Below are positions 9,101-18,661 of a stretch of 64,000 nt of DNA, piece by piece. The notes below the pieces were generated by a model. The model did not search any database and had not been told where the DNA came from. It was given only the letters and a program-made list of their open reading frames with translations. Position 1 is the first letter of the stretch. The number at the start of each line of letters is the position of its first letter. The position numbers were made by a program, and so were the translations under genes. The DNA comes from Prorocentrum cordatum (taxonomy: Eukaryota > Sar > Dinophyceae > Prorocentrales > Prorocentraceae): contig CAUYUJ010002055.1 of assembly GCA_963575745.1 (NCBI GenBank), positions 28,875-92,874 of the forward strand, in the 5' to 3' direction.

Positions 9101-9510
9101 CAAGGAAGCTCTGCGAGTCTCCCGGCGGTAACCAAGGTTGACGGTTTACCGCCGGCGCCCAGTTGGCCGACCCGGCCTGGGCGGACAATGTGTCAACGTG
9201 GGGTCGGTTTTTCGAAGATTGTGAGAGATTTTGAAATTCGTTTTACGAACAGGTATTTGTCGCACCTGTAGTGGATTATGCCGCGTCTGCCAGTGAAGTT
9301 CTCAAGTCCGTAGCTGCAGTATTAGTATCAAAACACTTGGCGGAACCGACTTTGAATAAAACCGAACACGTGTTTTTTTTCCGATTTTTTTCAGCTCACG
9401 CTTGAGACAGCTTCCTCCGTGTGTTCTGAGCAGCGCCGCGCGAGGGAAGAGCTCTACGAGGCTCCCGGCGGTAACCTGGTTGACGGTTTACCGCCGGCTC
9501 CCAGTGCCTC
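9101..9510. repeat. Hairpin-bearing interspersed repeat, copy 3
   Basis: An isolated core at 9121-9157 is followed by a full-order copy ending in a core at about 9464-9501. Both have the arms CCGGCGGTAA and TTACCGCCGG, perfectly complementary over 10 bp with a 13-14 base loop. The stretch between holds GGCGGACAATGTG, a T-rich part and GAGCAGCGCCGCGCGAGG. Confidence 0.6.
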
Positions 9511-9960
9511 GCAGAGCTCTTCGGCATCGGTGAGCTAGAGGAATTCCGGCGCGGGGTGCAGCTAGTACCTCGTAGAGCTCTTCGGTATCGATGTGCTACA
9601 GGAATTCCGGCACGGGTGCAGCTAGTTGGCTAACCCGGCCCGGGCCGACAATGCGGTAACCTGGGGTCGGTTTTTTCGAAGATTCTGAGAGATTTTGAAA
9701 TTCGTTTTGGGAATCCAAATTTTTATTCTCTGCAGTCGATCATAGCGCGTTTGATGGTGCAGTTCTCAGGGCACTAGCTGCATTATTTCGATCAAAAGGC
9801 TAGGAGGAACCGACGTTGTGTAAAACCAGAAAAAATATTTCTTCAGTTTCCAAAGTATATTTACGAGCGTTTTTCTCCTCGTATCTGGGAACTGATTTGT
9901 TCTCTGCAGAGCTCTACGAGGGCCCCGGCGGTAACCTGGTTGACGGTTTAGCGCCGGCTT
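9511..9960. repeat. Hairpin-bearing interspersed repeat, copy 4
   Basis: It starts with two short tandem pieces of about 80 bp (TCGTAGAGCTCTTCGG-ATCGATG-GCTA-AGGAATTCCGGC, near 9510-9620). The body follows, with GATTTTGAAATTCGTTTTGG, and the copy ends in a core at about 9923-9958 whose right arm has one change (TTTAGCGCCGG). Confidence 0.55.
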
Positions 9961-10465
9961 CCAGTTGGCCGACCCGGCCCGGGCGGACAATGTGACAATC
10001 TGGGGTCGGTTTTTTGAAGATTGTGAGACATTTGAAAATTCGTTTTGGGAACCACTATTTTTGTAACGAAGAGTGGGTTGTGCCGCGTTCGTTTATCAAA
10101 ACTTCGGGCCCGCAGCGGCAATATTATTGTCAAAACGTGGAGGAACCGTCGGCCGTGAAAGTGCATTTCCGAAAATGATAATGATCTCGTGCATTTGACG
10201 ATATCGGTAAGCAAGCTACACAACTCCAGTGTTGTCTGCACGTGTAATAGGTCATAGCGCGTCGGCCTGTTGAATTCTGAGGTTGTTAGTGTACTATAAC
10301 TAAACTCGACAGAATACTGTCGCATTACGAAAAATTGTTTATATTTTCTTTAAGCTAAGACTTACTTGAGATTCATTCTCGATGTCCGAGCATAATTTCG
10401 TGATTCGAGAGCTCTACGAGGGTCCCGGCGGTAACCTGGTTGACGGTTTACCGCCGGCCGCAGTG
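9961..10465. repeat. Hairpin-bearing interspersed repeat, copy 5
   Basis: It opens with GGCCGACCCGGCCCGGGCGG, then a diverged body (ATTTGAAAATTCGTTTTGGG, CAAAACGTGGAGGAACCG), and ends with a perfect-armed core at about 10424-10459. About 200 bp in the middle (10140-10340) do not match the other copies and hold nothing recognisable. Confidence 0.5.
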
Positions 10466-10887
10466 CCGGCGCGCTGGGGGGCTAGTTGGCAAAAGAATAT
10501 CGACGGAAGTTTTGCATAATTCTGTGTAAATTTGATTTCTCGAATTTGAACATTCGTTGGAACTCTAGTATTTTGTCCTGCCATCTTCGATCTCATTCCC
10601 GCTCGCCATCTTAATCTCAGCTCGATCGGGTACCTATTACTGTCAAAAATCACTCATGCGGGATCGGCTGTTTCGAGTCATCGTGACAGGTGCTGTCGAT
10701 TTTCTGTACTTGACTCGAGCTGTAGGACAGCTACAGAGCTGGCAGGCACACCTAATCGATCTAGAACCGTCAGGCGCGTTCGTCTGAAGTCTTCAGATGT
10801 CTGAACTCGCACTGCTACTCGGGCTAGGTCTTCGAGGCTACTCGTACTTTTTTTTGTTTTACGAGATGATGCTGAATTTCTTGACTT
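10466..10887. repeat. ~190-bp repeat copy 3 and the left part of a satellite unit
   Basis: Blocks CATCTTCGATCTCATTCCCG, TCTCAGCTCGATCGGGTACC and GGATCGGCTGTTTCGAGTC identify the ~190-bp repeat (about 10570-10720). Satellite-like sequence follows, ending with TTGACTTAACTCGAGCTGCA, where the unit is cut by LINE B. The rest of that unit resumes at 16446. Confidence 0.6.
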
Positions 10888-10900
10888 AACTCGAGCTGCA
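10888..10900. repeat. Left target-site duplication of LINE B
   Basis: AACTCGAGCTGCA here is identical to 16446-16458. Removing everything from 10901 to 16458 rebuilds a normal satellite unit reading TTAACTCGAGCTGCA-TATGAGCTACAGAGCT, as in intact units nearby. This supports a 13-bp duplication made on insertion. Confidence 0.8.
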
Positions 10901-10914
10901 AGCTCGAGCTTAAC
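10901..10914. other. Inverted copy of target sequence at the LINE B 5' junction
   Basis: AGCTCGAGCTTAAC is close to the reverse complement of the adjacent target (TTAACTCGAGCT), differing by one inserted base. It separates the target duplication from the spliced-leader relic. Such filler can arise when reverse transcriptase switches to the opposite genomic strand while finishing an insertion; that mechanism is inference. Confidence 0.5.
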
Positions 10915-10936
10915 TTCTTAGCCATTTTGGCTCAAG
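10915..10936 (+). other. Dinoflagellate spliced-leader relic
   Basis: The dinoflagellate spliced leader is a 22-nt sequence, NCCGTAGCCATTTTGGCTCAAG, added by trans-splicing to nuclear mRNAs. Here 20 of 22 positions match (counting N as a match), and the last 18 (TAGCCATTTTGGCTCAAG) match perfectly. Its place at the 5' end of a target-duplication-bounded insertion indicates that the reverse-transcribed RNA was a mature trans-spliced message. Confidence 0.85.
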
Positions 10937-11044
10937 CTCTAGACGTCAGGGTTCAAGGTTCAAGACGTCAGGGTTCGACGTCGAACAGGGCCCACGTCAG
11001 GGCACACACACAGGCTAGCCTCAAGCCCCCCTCTCGGGCGGCGC
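10937..11044 (+). other. LINE B 5' leader with GACGTCAGGGTTC repeats
   Basis: GACGTCAGGGTTC or a near variant occurs at about 10945, 10963 and 10978, with GTTCAAGGTTCAAG between, followed by GC-rich sequence. No promoter can be proved. It does not resemble the 5' leader of LINE A. Confidence 0.4.
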
Positions 11045-11626
11045 GTGTTTGACGCGTCGCGGGGGCTGTGGTCACATGGATTCCTTGTTCTCGTTCTTGA
11101 CATCAAGATATCGTGGGGATCGCAGGAAGATCAGGATCTGTCTGGATTTTACAGAAGACCACTGTGGGCTGTTGGATTGAAAACGGACTCGCAGGGAGCA
11201 TATATTTTGCCGTCGGACGACGATCAGAGTGACTATATCGCATCAGCTGACTTTGGTGTTGATTGTGGCCCACATCCTTGTGATTGGTTGAAAGTCACCT
11301 CAGGTACTGTGCCGCGATTAACTACGCAGGAGAAGAGAGAAGATCAGATAGCGCTGGAATTTGAAATTTCTCCACCAGAGGCATTTGTTCAACAGGAGGC
11401 GTACGATTTCAAGAAGATTGGTCAATCAGATAGATATCAAGCTGCACTTCACACATTACGTACAGTCAAAGCGAAAAGCAAACGACGATCATCAGCAATC
11501 ATGGTGGATGACAAAATGGAGGATAGCAAAATGGGAGGGAATGCTAGCAGTGAGTGGTTGAGAGGTGAGGGCGAAGGGGCGGGCAAAAGGTTCCAGTGCT
11601 TCGAGTGGTCTGGCCGCGGCTCCTGA
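11045..11626 (+). pseudogene. LINE B 5' open frame (N-terminal part of ORF1 or separate ORF)
   Basis: An open frame of 193 codons beginning with GTG rather than ATG. I do not recognise a domain. It has an acidic stretch (SDDDQSDY), and its C-terminal part is Lys/Arg-rich before the frame runs into an overlap with ORF1. The last 60 nt overlap the ORF1 frame, whose downstream text continues naturally, so a frameshift near 11545-11580 may have split one longer ORF1. LINE A ORF1 has no equivalent N-terminal region. Function is unknown. Confidence 0.4.
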
Positions 11627-12757
11627 TGCTGCTGCCCAGGCGCCTCATTTAGCTACAGCCCAAGTCCCCAAGGCTGCGAGTGGTCTGGCCGTAGCTCCAA
11701 GTGCTGCTGTCCAGGCGCCGCAACTAGCTACAATGACGCCCGAAGAGATGTTCAGACAAAATTTGAAGGGCCAGAGCGAAGTAACGGCGACGGTCAGTGA
11801 GTTCAAAGCATCGGTCGCATCTGACTTGCATGTCGTGGAGAAAAAGATCGATAAAACAACGACGGATGTCAAAACATTATCGGAGCAAGTCAAGCAGGCC
11901 CAAGCTGACATTCAGAACCTCAAGAATGGAGACGCTCAATCCTGCACAAGCGGTTCGACTAGATATGGGTCTGGTGACACGGGCAGTGGTGCAGGGTCTA
12001 ATTCGAACTGGGTACCATCATATATTGAATTCACTGGGTACCATCATATATTGAATTCAAAGGTTGGATATCACTTGAGGGGTGGAAGAATAGAGAGATT
12101 CAACAAATGGAGGCCATGAAACAACAAGTGCTGACCGACAACATAACAAAATTGTTGGGACTGGCATCGCTGGGCGCAACACATAATGCTGCTTTTGATC
12201 ATATGAGAACTGCGGGGAAGAATACTGGAAGGTATTGGCCATACACACGCGGGCGGATCTATTTCAAAAAGGGGACGGCAGCGGAGATCATATGGCAGGT
12301 TCGGAATTGTTTTGACAGGGAATACAAAATGGGAAACACTGACCTACCAGCGAATGTTAAGTTTCATGTCGAGTGTGCGCCGTGGAAAACACCCCGTGTC
12401 CAACAGGTAGGCAAGTTCCAGAGTTGTTTTGCGGAGGTAAAGAAAACGACGGGGACAATATGCAAGGGGGAGCCAGGGCCGCCAACATCATACATATGGT
12501 TTGCACAAAACCCACAAACATATCCAGACACGAGAGTGCTGATTGCTGAATGGGGTGTGCACAGTGGGTGGGCGCTACACACTAACAATTTGAGGAGAGT
12601 GGAGCCTGAGGTGGATCAAGAGGCGTTTCTCACGAAGCTCAGACAAAACAAACAGTCGACGGTGCCAACCTGCCACTCAGCTCGCGGTGGCAACTTGGAA
12701 TGTCAACGTGAGGAAAAGCGAGCTTTTGCCAGCAATGCTGGAGTATTGTCATTATGA
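11565..12757 (+). pseudogene. LINE B ORF1, broken by a 26-bp duplication
   Basis: Homologue of LINE A ORF1. The first frame (11565-12032) has two ~27-residue Ala/Pro-rich repeats (GLA-AP-AA-QAP-LAT), then a helical coiled-coil-like segment (MTPEEMFRQ onward). A tandem 26-bp duplication at 12007-12058 shifts the frame by two. The second frame holds the conserved C-terminal domain: CAPWK, KGEPGPPTSYIW and EAFLTKL, which align with CEPAPWK, KGEMGPPVSYVW and EVFLAKL of LINE A. Subtracting the 26 bp brings the two frames together exactly (11565 is frame 0; 12107 is frame 2). The 3' end overlaps the start of the endonuclease in another frame. Confidence 0.75.
12007..12058. repeat. 26-bp tandem duplication in LINE B ORF1
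   Basis: Copies 12007-12032 and 12033-12058 are identical and contain GGGTACC and GAATTC. Twenty-six is not a multiple of three, so the duplication alone accounts for the ORF1 frameshift. No divergence between copies suggests a recent event or an assembly artefact. Confidence 0.85.
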
Positions 12758-15700
12758 TGTGTTATGCTTGCAGGAGTGCCAGTACATGTCATCGGAAGCT
12801 TTTGAAGCATGTGGGTGACAGGTGCGATTCAGTGTGTGTCGACGGGCTGCTGTGGCCGTTAGGGGCCCATGGGCAGCGATTATCTCTGACAGTAAATGTG
12901 GGGGGAGGTTTGCAGTTGTACAATTTGCATCTGTGGTCGTGTCCTCAGTGTGCCTACCCGCAGTGCAGCGGGGAGATGATAGGCTCGACGAATATTGTGA
13001 TGTTTTAGCTAAGCTGTGTGCATGCATGCAACTATGTAGCGAGCAATACCAGGGGTCAAAAGTATTGCAGTTTGTTGGGACAGGTGCGCAGACGGAGCTG
13101 GAACCGAATCTCTTGGGGTTCACGGGAGAGGGATTGGAGGAGGTGTGGATGAGAACGGAGGCGAAGCACCATGAGGAGAGGAGGGACATGCTCGTGCGCT
13201 TTTTTGAATCACTGGGGTCTTTGTGCAGCCAACACCTACGGCGTGCGACAAGTGACGCGCAGGCCGTGGAGTACCAGCAGTTACTCCAGGGTGTTGGACT
13301 ATGTATTTGTGCCGGCACAATTTGAAGGTACCGAGGTGGCTCGGACCAACTGCTCATTTGAATGCATGGTGGAATTTGTTGATCCTACGCAGGATCGAGC
13401 GTCGCGTTACAGTGATCATGCGAAGGCAGGAGTGAGGATAATACATGCATCGGTGCGCAAGCCTTTCGTGCGACCCAGGCCCCCGAGTCTCATCAATTGG
13501 GGCCCGGAGGATTATGAGTCAGCGAATGTGTTCAGTGCGCTGGCCGACGTGCAGATGCAGCAACATGTGAGTCAACAGGGTGATAAAAATATACAAGCAG
13601 TGGGAGAGATGCTTGTGAGTGCTGCGACGATGTGTAGGCATACAAAAGGCAGGGCGGATACTAAACCAATCAAGAAACCTGACTAACTGGTGGACGTGGA
13701 AGCGGAGTTAAGGAGGGGTGTCTTCGGTGAGCGTAGGAAACAACTATTGCGACGTCAAAAAACACTTCGAAGAAAGTTCAGGCGGGAGCAGCTCCTCAAG
13801 GACTCCAATGGCCCCAAACGTGGACCCCGTAGGTGTATCAAGGAAATGGTGTGTGACGGGATACTCACGGACAACAAACAAAGATGGGTGGAGGAGCTCA
13901 ACAAACACGTCCAACGGTCATATACATGTGATGGGGGGGGGGGGGGAGCTGCAAAGAGAGAGTTGCATCGACTACGGACGCAGTGGGTGGCAGAGGGCAG
14001 GACTACCAACAGGGTCATATCTATGGGTGTGTTGCTGGGGGCTCGAGCTCGATTGAAGGGCGGGACCGCAGCGGGCTCTGATGGCCTGGTGGCGGAGATT
14101 CTCCAAGCAATACCTTGGAATGCATTGAGATTGATACGACACTCATTTCAAGAATTTCATGATCAGAAAAAGCCGTCACCAGATTCGTGGAGAGAGTTGT
14201 GCGTACAGTTGATTCCAAAGATGATCATGATCCAAACATTTGGAGAGACCCGTGCAATATCACTGTTAAGTGTTATGAGCAAGTGGTACATGGCGTGCCT
14301 TCTTATTTTTGTGGAGGAACACGGACATATCAAAAAGCTGGCGACATATGGATTCCAGAATACATCACATGACGGCCCCTTATACTGCATATGACACGTC
14401 ATGCCACTCTCTGGGGGAAAGGTGAGTCGGTGCATATGGGGATAATGGATATAAAGAAAGCGTTTGATCATGTGACGGTCTCGATGGTGATCCGAGCGAT
14501 TGAACATCTCAGATTTCCAGCAGATTTGATTATTGCAATTGTGGAGCGCATGATTGGGAACACAGCAGTTTTTGATTTCCAAGATGTGTGCAGTGAGGAG
14601 ATCCTGTATAACAAGTCGGTGCGAACTGGCGGGGAAGAAGGCCCAGTACTCTTCAATATTGTGTTGGAGGCGATATGGGGCTCTATTATTGCAACATGGG
14701 AGGCGTGTAATTATGGAGTACGATCGGAAGGCGAAGGGGCACAGCAGGCACTGGTCAACCACTACATATGGGCAGATAATGTGGTGCTGTTGGCAGCCAC
14801 GGCGAATCAGCTGAGGAATATGGTGAGTATGCTGACCGTTGCCCTCAGACGGGCTGGTATGGCTTGGAAGGTTGAGAGTCTGGAGTATGTTGTGTTTGGG
14901 CTGAGACAAAACCAGGGGGCACAATCATTAGTATGTGAACTGGGGGATGATATTTGTATGCGGGCTGGAGACCCCAGCCTACCTTATCAATTGCGTGATG
15001 CGGTGGTTCTGCCGAGAAAAAGTGAGTGTGACATACTGGGGGTAAACTTTGTGACGAACCCGAAGGATTTCCATGCAGTGCGGCACCGTATTGATGCAGA
15101 CAGGAGGTGCTTCTATGCTGATACTAAATTCTATCGATCACGGGCGGTGAGCATGAGGGAACAATTCAGACGGTACCAGAGCAGAGTTCAACAGATTATA
15201 TGCCACGGATGTGTGGGGTGGAGCTGTCATGAGCATGTACTTAACATATTGAGAAGCTTTGAAGGAAGATGTCTGAACACAATGCGAGGATTACATAGAA
15301 AGGAGACGGAAACGTGGGATGAGTTCAGGGATCGTAGTACCAATAGATCCAGGGAGATGTTCAAAGAGGGGGGGTTCAAAACGTTGGTGGATATAGTCGT
15401 GAGATATGATTTTGAATTTGCTGTGGAGGTGTCCCAATATAGGTGCCACATGCCGTCCACTGTGTATAGCAAATCGTGGCAGCAGGCGCTGCGCTCCATG
15501 TTGCACGTATCGGGGGAGTGGACGGTACAGAGGGATGCAATGCTGGCGGCAGTAAGTCAGACGATGTCGAGGGAGGGAACGAGACGGCTTAGAGGCAGAC
15601 CACGAATCGTGGGGAGCAGCTGGCATGCACCTTTTGAAGAATGGAGGGCTCTTTTATGGCACGATGCGTGCGTTGTGCCGACGGATTGGGAGGAGTTTGT

Positions 15701-16388
15701 GGAACACATATCACAGATACCCAAAGTGCAGGATATGTTTGTGAGGAGGAGCAAGGAGGGGAGGAATGGGGTGTGTGCGAAGACACCGACAGATGACGAG
15801 TTGGCCCGACGTCTTGCAGTTATAAATGAGCAAACTACGATATGGGATCCTGGGATGGAGGGGATTGCTGTTGAAATGTGCGGTGACAGTAGGACGGTCG
15901 TACAATGGCTGAGGGGAGTCTGGGCCTGTGACAACAGTGGGTATGCCAAACGGATTGCCAGGATACAAAATATCATGTATGACACGGGTGAACAACACAA
16001 CATACGATGCCCGACGCTCGGGAGGGATTTCTGGAAACACATCTATAGAGAAGCCAATGCCTATGCGGATGCACTTACACACCATGCGAGAGAAGGAAAC
16101 TGTTACAGAATTTACAAGCACGACTATATCAAACAGAACAGGACAAACATCAAATACATCAGAGGATGCTGGGGTGGTGGCGTGAGCAGTGCGGGTGCCG
16201 CAGGAGGTCGCTGGATTGAAGTTGCTCCAGAGAATGGCCCGTGGACGCCCGTGTGCTCAGAAGCCTACATGTTTGATGTAGGGGCCACCGTGACGGAGGC
16301 AGAATTGTCTGCTGCCGAGCGCCTGTGCACAGGTGTGGAGCACATTGTTAAAGAAATTTACTCTGCAAAGCGGAGGAGGCGGATTTAA
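12684..16388 (+). pseudogene. LINE B ORF2: endonuclease, reverse transcriptase, permuted RNase H (inactivated)
   Basis: Same architecture as LINE A ORF2. The endonuclease starts with ATWNVNVRK (12690 onward) and LCLQEC; an in-frame TGA lies at 12816-12818; a frameshift near 13215 leads to VLDYVF and the SDH motif; TAA follows at 13684-13686. The reverse transcriptase begins with KGGTAAGSDG, crosses a G14 run (13933-13946), shifts frame near 14350-14390, then has MDIKKAFD (Asp codon 14448), VRTGGEEGP and WADN (14769-14780). C-terminal RNase H blocks come in the same permuted order as LINE A: CGDS (15885), REANAYAD (16068), RGCWGGG (16164-16181) and EAELSAAERLC (Glu 16302). In RGCWGGG the Asp of LINE A FFDGG is replaced by Gly (GGT). 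The stop is at 16386-16388. Confidence 0.8.
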
Positions 16389-16445
16389 ATGGCTCTAGCC
16401 CGAGGGCTTGGGCGCACGCGCCTTGTGTAGCCCGACCAAACACCA
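16389..16445 (+). other. LINE B 3' untranslated region
   Basis: Only 57 bp separate the ORF2 stop from the target duplication. The segment holds a small hairpin (GGCG-CACG-CGCC) and ends CCAAACACCA, with no poly(A) and no ACTCAA tail. It differs from the 3' end of LINE A, so the two belong to different families of one clade. Confidence 0.6.
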
Positions 16446-16458
16446 AACTCGAGCTGCA
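16446..16458. repeat. Right target-site duplication of LINE B
   Basis: AACTCGAGCTGCA is identical to 10888-10900. The following TATGAGCTACAGAGCTCTTTGG and CAGCAATCGGAAGG continue the interrupted satellite unit. Confidence 0.8.
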
Positions 16459-16610
16459 TATGAGCTACAGAGCTCTTTGGCGCAGCAATCGGAAGGAGAT
16501 CACCAGGCGCGATTATCTGAAGTATCTAGACGCCTGACATCGGTTCGGTCTGCTATCAGTGCTGGCGCCAACCAATCAGTTCTACTCTGCTAATTTTCAG
16601 AGGGCCTCTG
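16459..16610. repeat. Remainder of the ~170-bp satellite unit interrupted by LINE B
   Basis: It shows the unit's later blocks in order: GAGCTACAGAGCTC, CAGCAATCGGAAGG, CAGGCGCGATTATCTGAAG, TATCTAGACGCCTGA, TCTGCTATCAGTGC and CTCTGCTAATTTT. Joined to 10880-10900, it completes one unit. Confidence 0.7.
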
Positions 16611-17660
16611 CGTCTTAATATGACCTCCATAGGTGCACTTGTACTATCAAAACACTTGGCGGAACCAACTTCACGTCGACATGAAAACATTTTTTTGGAT
16701 TCTTTTGCGGAATGCTTCCAGATGCTCGCTCCTACCTCGTAGAGCTCTTGAGATAAGGAGGGCGAGAGGAATTCGGGTGCAGGGCGAAGCTCGTTCGCCG
16801 ACCCGACTCGGAGAGAAAATGTGACGACTTGGTGTCGGTTTTCCTACGATTTGAAAGATATTCAACCGTTCATTTTGAGAAAGCCGATTTTTGCGCTCAG
16901 CTTTGGTATATAAACTTTGTTCTCAGAGCAGCTCAGCTCTCTGGAGAGAGTTTTGCTATCGGTTCACTTCCGGGAACCGACCTTATGTTGACATTGAAAA
17001 TGCAAAATTCAAGATTTTCAGAAAATCTCAGGTTGTCTGCGTCGATTCTAAGCACTCCTTACGCGCGCAGAGAGCTCTGCGAGGTTCCCCGCGGTGACCA
17101 GGGTGACGGCTCACCGCCGGCGCCTGTTGGTCGACCCGGCCAGAAAGGACAATGCACCTCGTAGAGTTTTTCGGCGTCGATGAGCCAGAGGAATTCCGGC
17201 GCGGAGTGGAGCTAGTTGTTCGACCCGACCAGAACGGACAATGTAACAACTTCGAGTCGGTTTTCCAATTTAAGAAAACAGAATTTTGCGCTGAGCATTC
17301 GTGTATAAGCTTTGTTCTGAGAGCAGCTCAGCTCTCTAGAGGAAGATTTAGTATCAGTTCACTTCCCGGAGCCGACTTCATGTTGACATGAAAGAATGCA
17401 AAATTGAAGACTTTACGAAATCTTCTTCGAAGTTCTCTGCTTCGATTCTGGGCACTCTTACGCGTGCAAGGATCTCTACGAGGTTCCCGGCTGTGACCAG
17501 GTTGACGGTTCACCGCCGGCGTCAGTGCCTCGTAGAGCTCTTCGGCATCGATGAGCTAGAGGAATTCTGGCGCGGGGTGGAGCTATTCTGAGCACTTTAA
17601 CGCATGCGAGGAGCTCTACGAGGTTCCCGGCGGTGACCAGGTTGACGGTTCCTTGCCGGC
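16611..17660. repeat. Hairpin-bearing repeat copies 6 to 8
   Basis: Three diverged cores end at about 17122, 17520 and 17661 (GCGGTGACCAGGGTGACGGCTCACCGCC and variants). Between them lie body blocks: TATCAAAACACTTGGCGG, GTATATAAACTTTGTTCTCAG-AGCAGCTCAGCTCTCT (twice, about 16909 and 17311), and GAGCTCT-CGAGGTTCCC. The duplicated ~110-bp AGCAGCTCAGCTCTCT segment is not found in the left-hand copies. Confidence 0.5.
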
Positions 17661-17950
17661 GCCAGTTGACCTAGTTAAATTCAATTTCTCGGAATTCAAG
17701 AATTCGTCAGAGCTCTAGTGTTTTTTCTCCACATATTCGATCTTATTTCCGCTCGCCGTCCCAATCTCAGGTCGATCGGGTACCTATTACTGCCAAAAAG
17801 CACTGGGGCGGGATCGGCTGTTTCGAGTCATCTTGACAGGTGCTGTCGGTTTTCTGTACTTAACTCGAGCTGTAGGATAGCCACAGAGCTGGTAGGCACA
17901 CCTAATCGATCTAGAATCGTCAGGCGCGTTCGTCTGAAGTATGCAGATGC
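17661..17950. repeat. ~190-bp interspersed repeat, copy 4
   Basis: Ordered blocks CATATTCGATCTTATTTCCG, TCTCAGGTCGATCGGGTACC, ATTACTGCCAAAAAGCACT and GGATCGGCTGTTTCGAGTC match the copies to the left of LINE B. A satellite-like tail (TCGTCAGGCGCGTTCGTCTG) follows. The repeat territory ends here; base composition changes sharply to GC-rich. Confidence 0.6.
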
Positions 17951-18138
17951 GCGTCGGGGGCCACAGCCTTCGCCCCACCGGGGCGCAAGGCCTGGCGCGC
18001 CTCGGAGTCGATCTGTGGGCAATTCAACTGCTGGGGCGCTGGGGCTCGTCCGCCGTCTAGGGGTGCGCGCGGGGGGCCTCGCTGGGCGCGGCCGCTGAGT
18101 GGGCCGGGCGCGCCGGCAGCAACCTCGACCTCGAGTCC

Positions 18139-18624
18139 GTGCTTGGCCAGATCGCGGGTTTGCGATCCCAGCTCGGGGAGCTCCGCCGCGGCCAGGCGAC
18201 CCCGGAGGGGCTCGTCGACATGATGCTCGACGAGGTGCGTTCGGAGCTGGGGTGCCAATCGCTGCGCTGCGAGCTTCAGGGCGCGGTGTTTTGCCAGGGG
18301 GCGGATGAGCAGCAGCTGTCCGCCTCCGCCGGCGGAGGCCGCCCAGTCGAGTTGGTGCTCGACCGCGAATCCGGCGGCTTGCGCGCTGTCCTCGTCGGGC
18401 CGCCCACCGTGCCCGCGGCGACCTGGGTGGCGCGGTGTGGCTGGAGGTTCGGGCTAGCTGCGCGCGCCATGGCCCCGGGTGAGCACCGAGTCGCATGCAA
18501 CCGTTGCTTCAGGGACTGCGGGGAGGTGCCGGACGGCGGGGGCGATCGGGGGCCGGAGCCTCCACCGAAGAGGATAGAGCGCCCCGCGCCCGGCACGCCC
18601 GTCGTTGTGGCACTCGGAAAATGA
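18139..18624 (+). CDS. Unrecognised open frame with C-terminal Cys cluster
   Basis: A 161-codon frame, open at its 5' end (starts at GTG), in GC-rich sequence. The early part has helical Leu/Gln/Glu content. The later part reads WVARCGWRFG and then ACNRCFRDCG, a C-x2-C-x3-C cluster that could bind zinc. I do not know this family. It may be an exon or a decayed fragment of a mobile-element protein, since the same strand downstream holds pseudogene remains. The 3' end (18549-18661) is part of a direct repeat, which argues against a simple intact gene. Confidence 0.3.
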   Translation: MLGQIAGLRSQLGELRRGQATPEGLVDMMLDEVRSELGCQSLRCELQGAVFCQGADEQQLSASAGGGRPVELVLDRESGGLRAVLVGPPTVPAATWVARCGWRFGLAARAMAPGEHRVACNRCFRDCGEVPDGGGDRGPEPPPKRIERPAPGTPVVVALGK

Positions 18625-18661
18625 GCGGCTCTGATGCTCTTCTCGGGTGGGGGTGCTAGTG
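18549..18661. repeat. ~113-bp direct repeat, left copy
   Basis: Shares CCTCCACCGAAGAGGAT, GAGCGCCCCGCGCCCGGCAC, GCCCGTCGTTGTGGCACTCG and GAAAATGAGCGGCTCTGATG with 18811-18923, with only a few differences. The offset is 262 bp. A spliced-leader-like sequence sits between the two copies. Confidence 0.75.

Larger units (their letters stand above)
10901..16445 (+). mobile_element. LINE-type retrotransposon B, full-length but inactivated
   Basis: A 5,545-bp insertion bounded by a 13-bp direct repeat. It contains a spliced-leader relic at its 5' end, an N-terminal open frame, a broken ORF1, and a broken ORF2 with endonuclease, reverse transcriptase and RNase H. ORF1 and ORF2 match LINE A in motif order and in unusual features (WADN, permuted RNase H), but the two are diverged and have unrelated leaders and 3' ends. 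At least one frameshifting duplication in ORF1 and two stops plus two frameshifts in ORF2 make this copy non-autonomous. Confidence 0.85.

Noticed and set aside
9119-9160. tRNA-type B box in the hairpin repeat (GGTTGACGGTT)
   Set aside because: It agrees only partly with GGTTCGANTCC, lacks the invariant TTCGA core, and no A box was found upstream.
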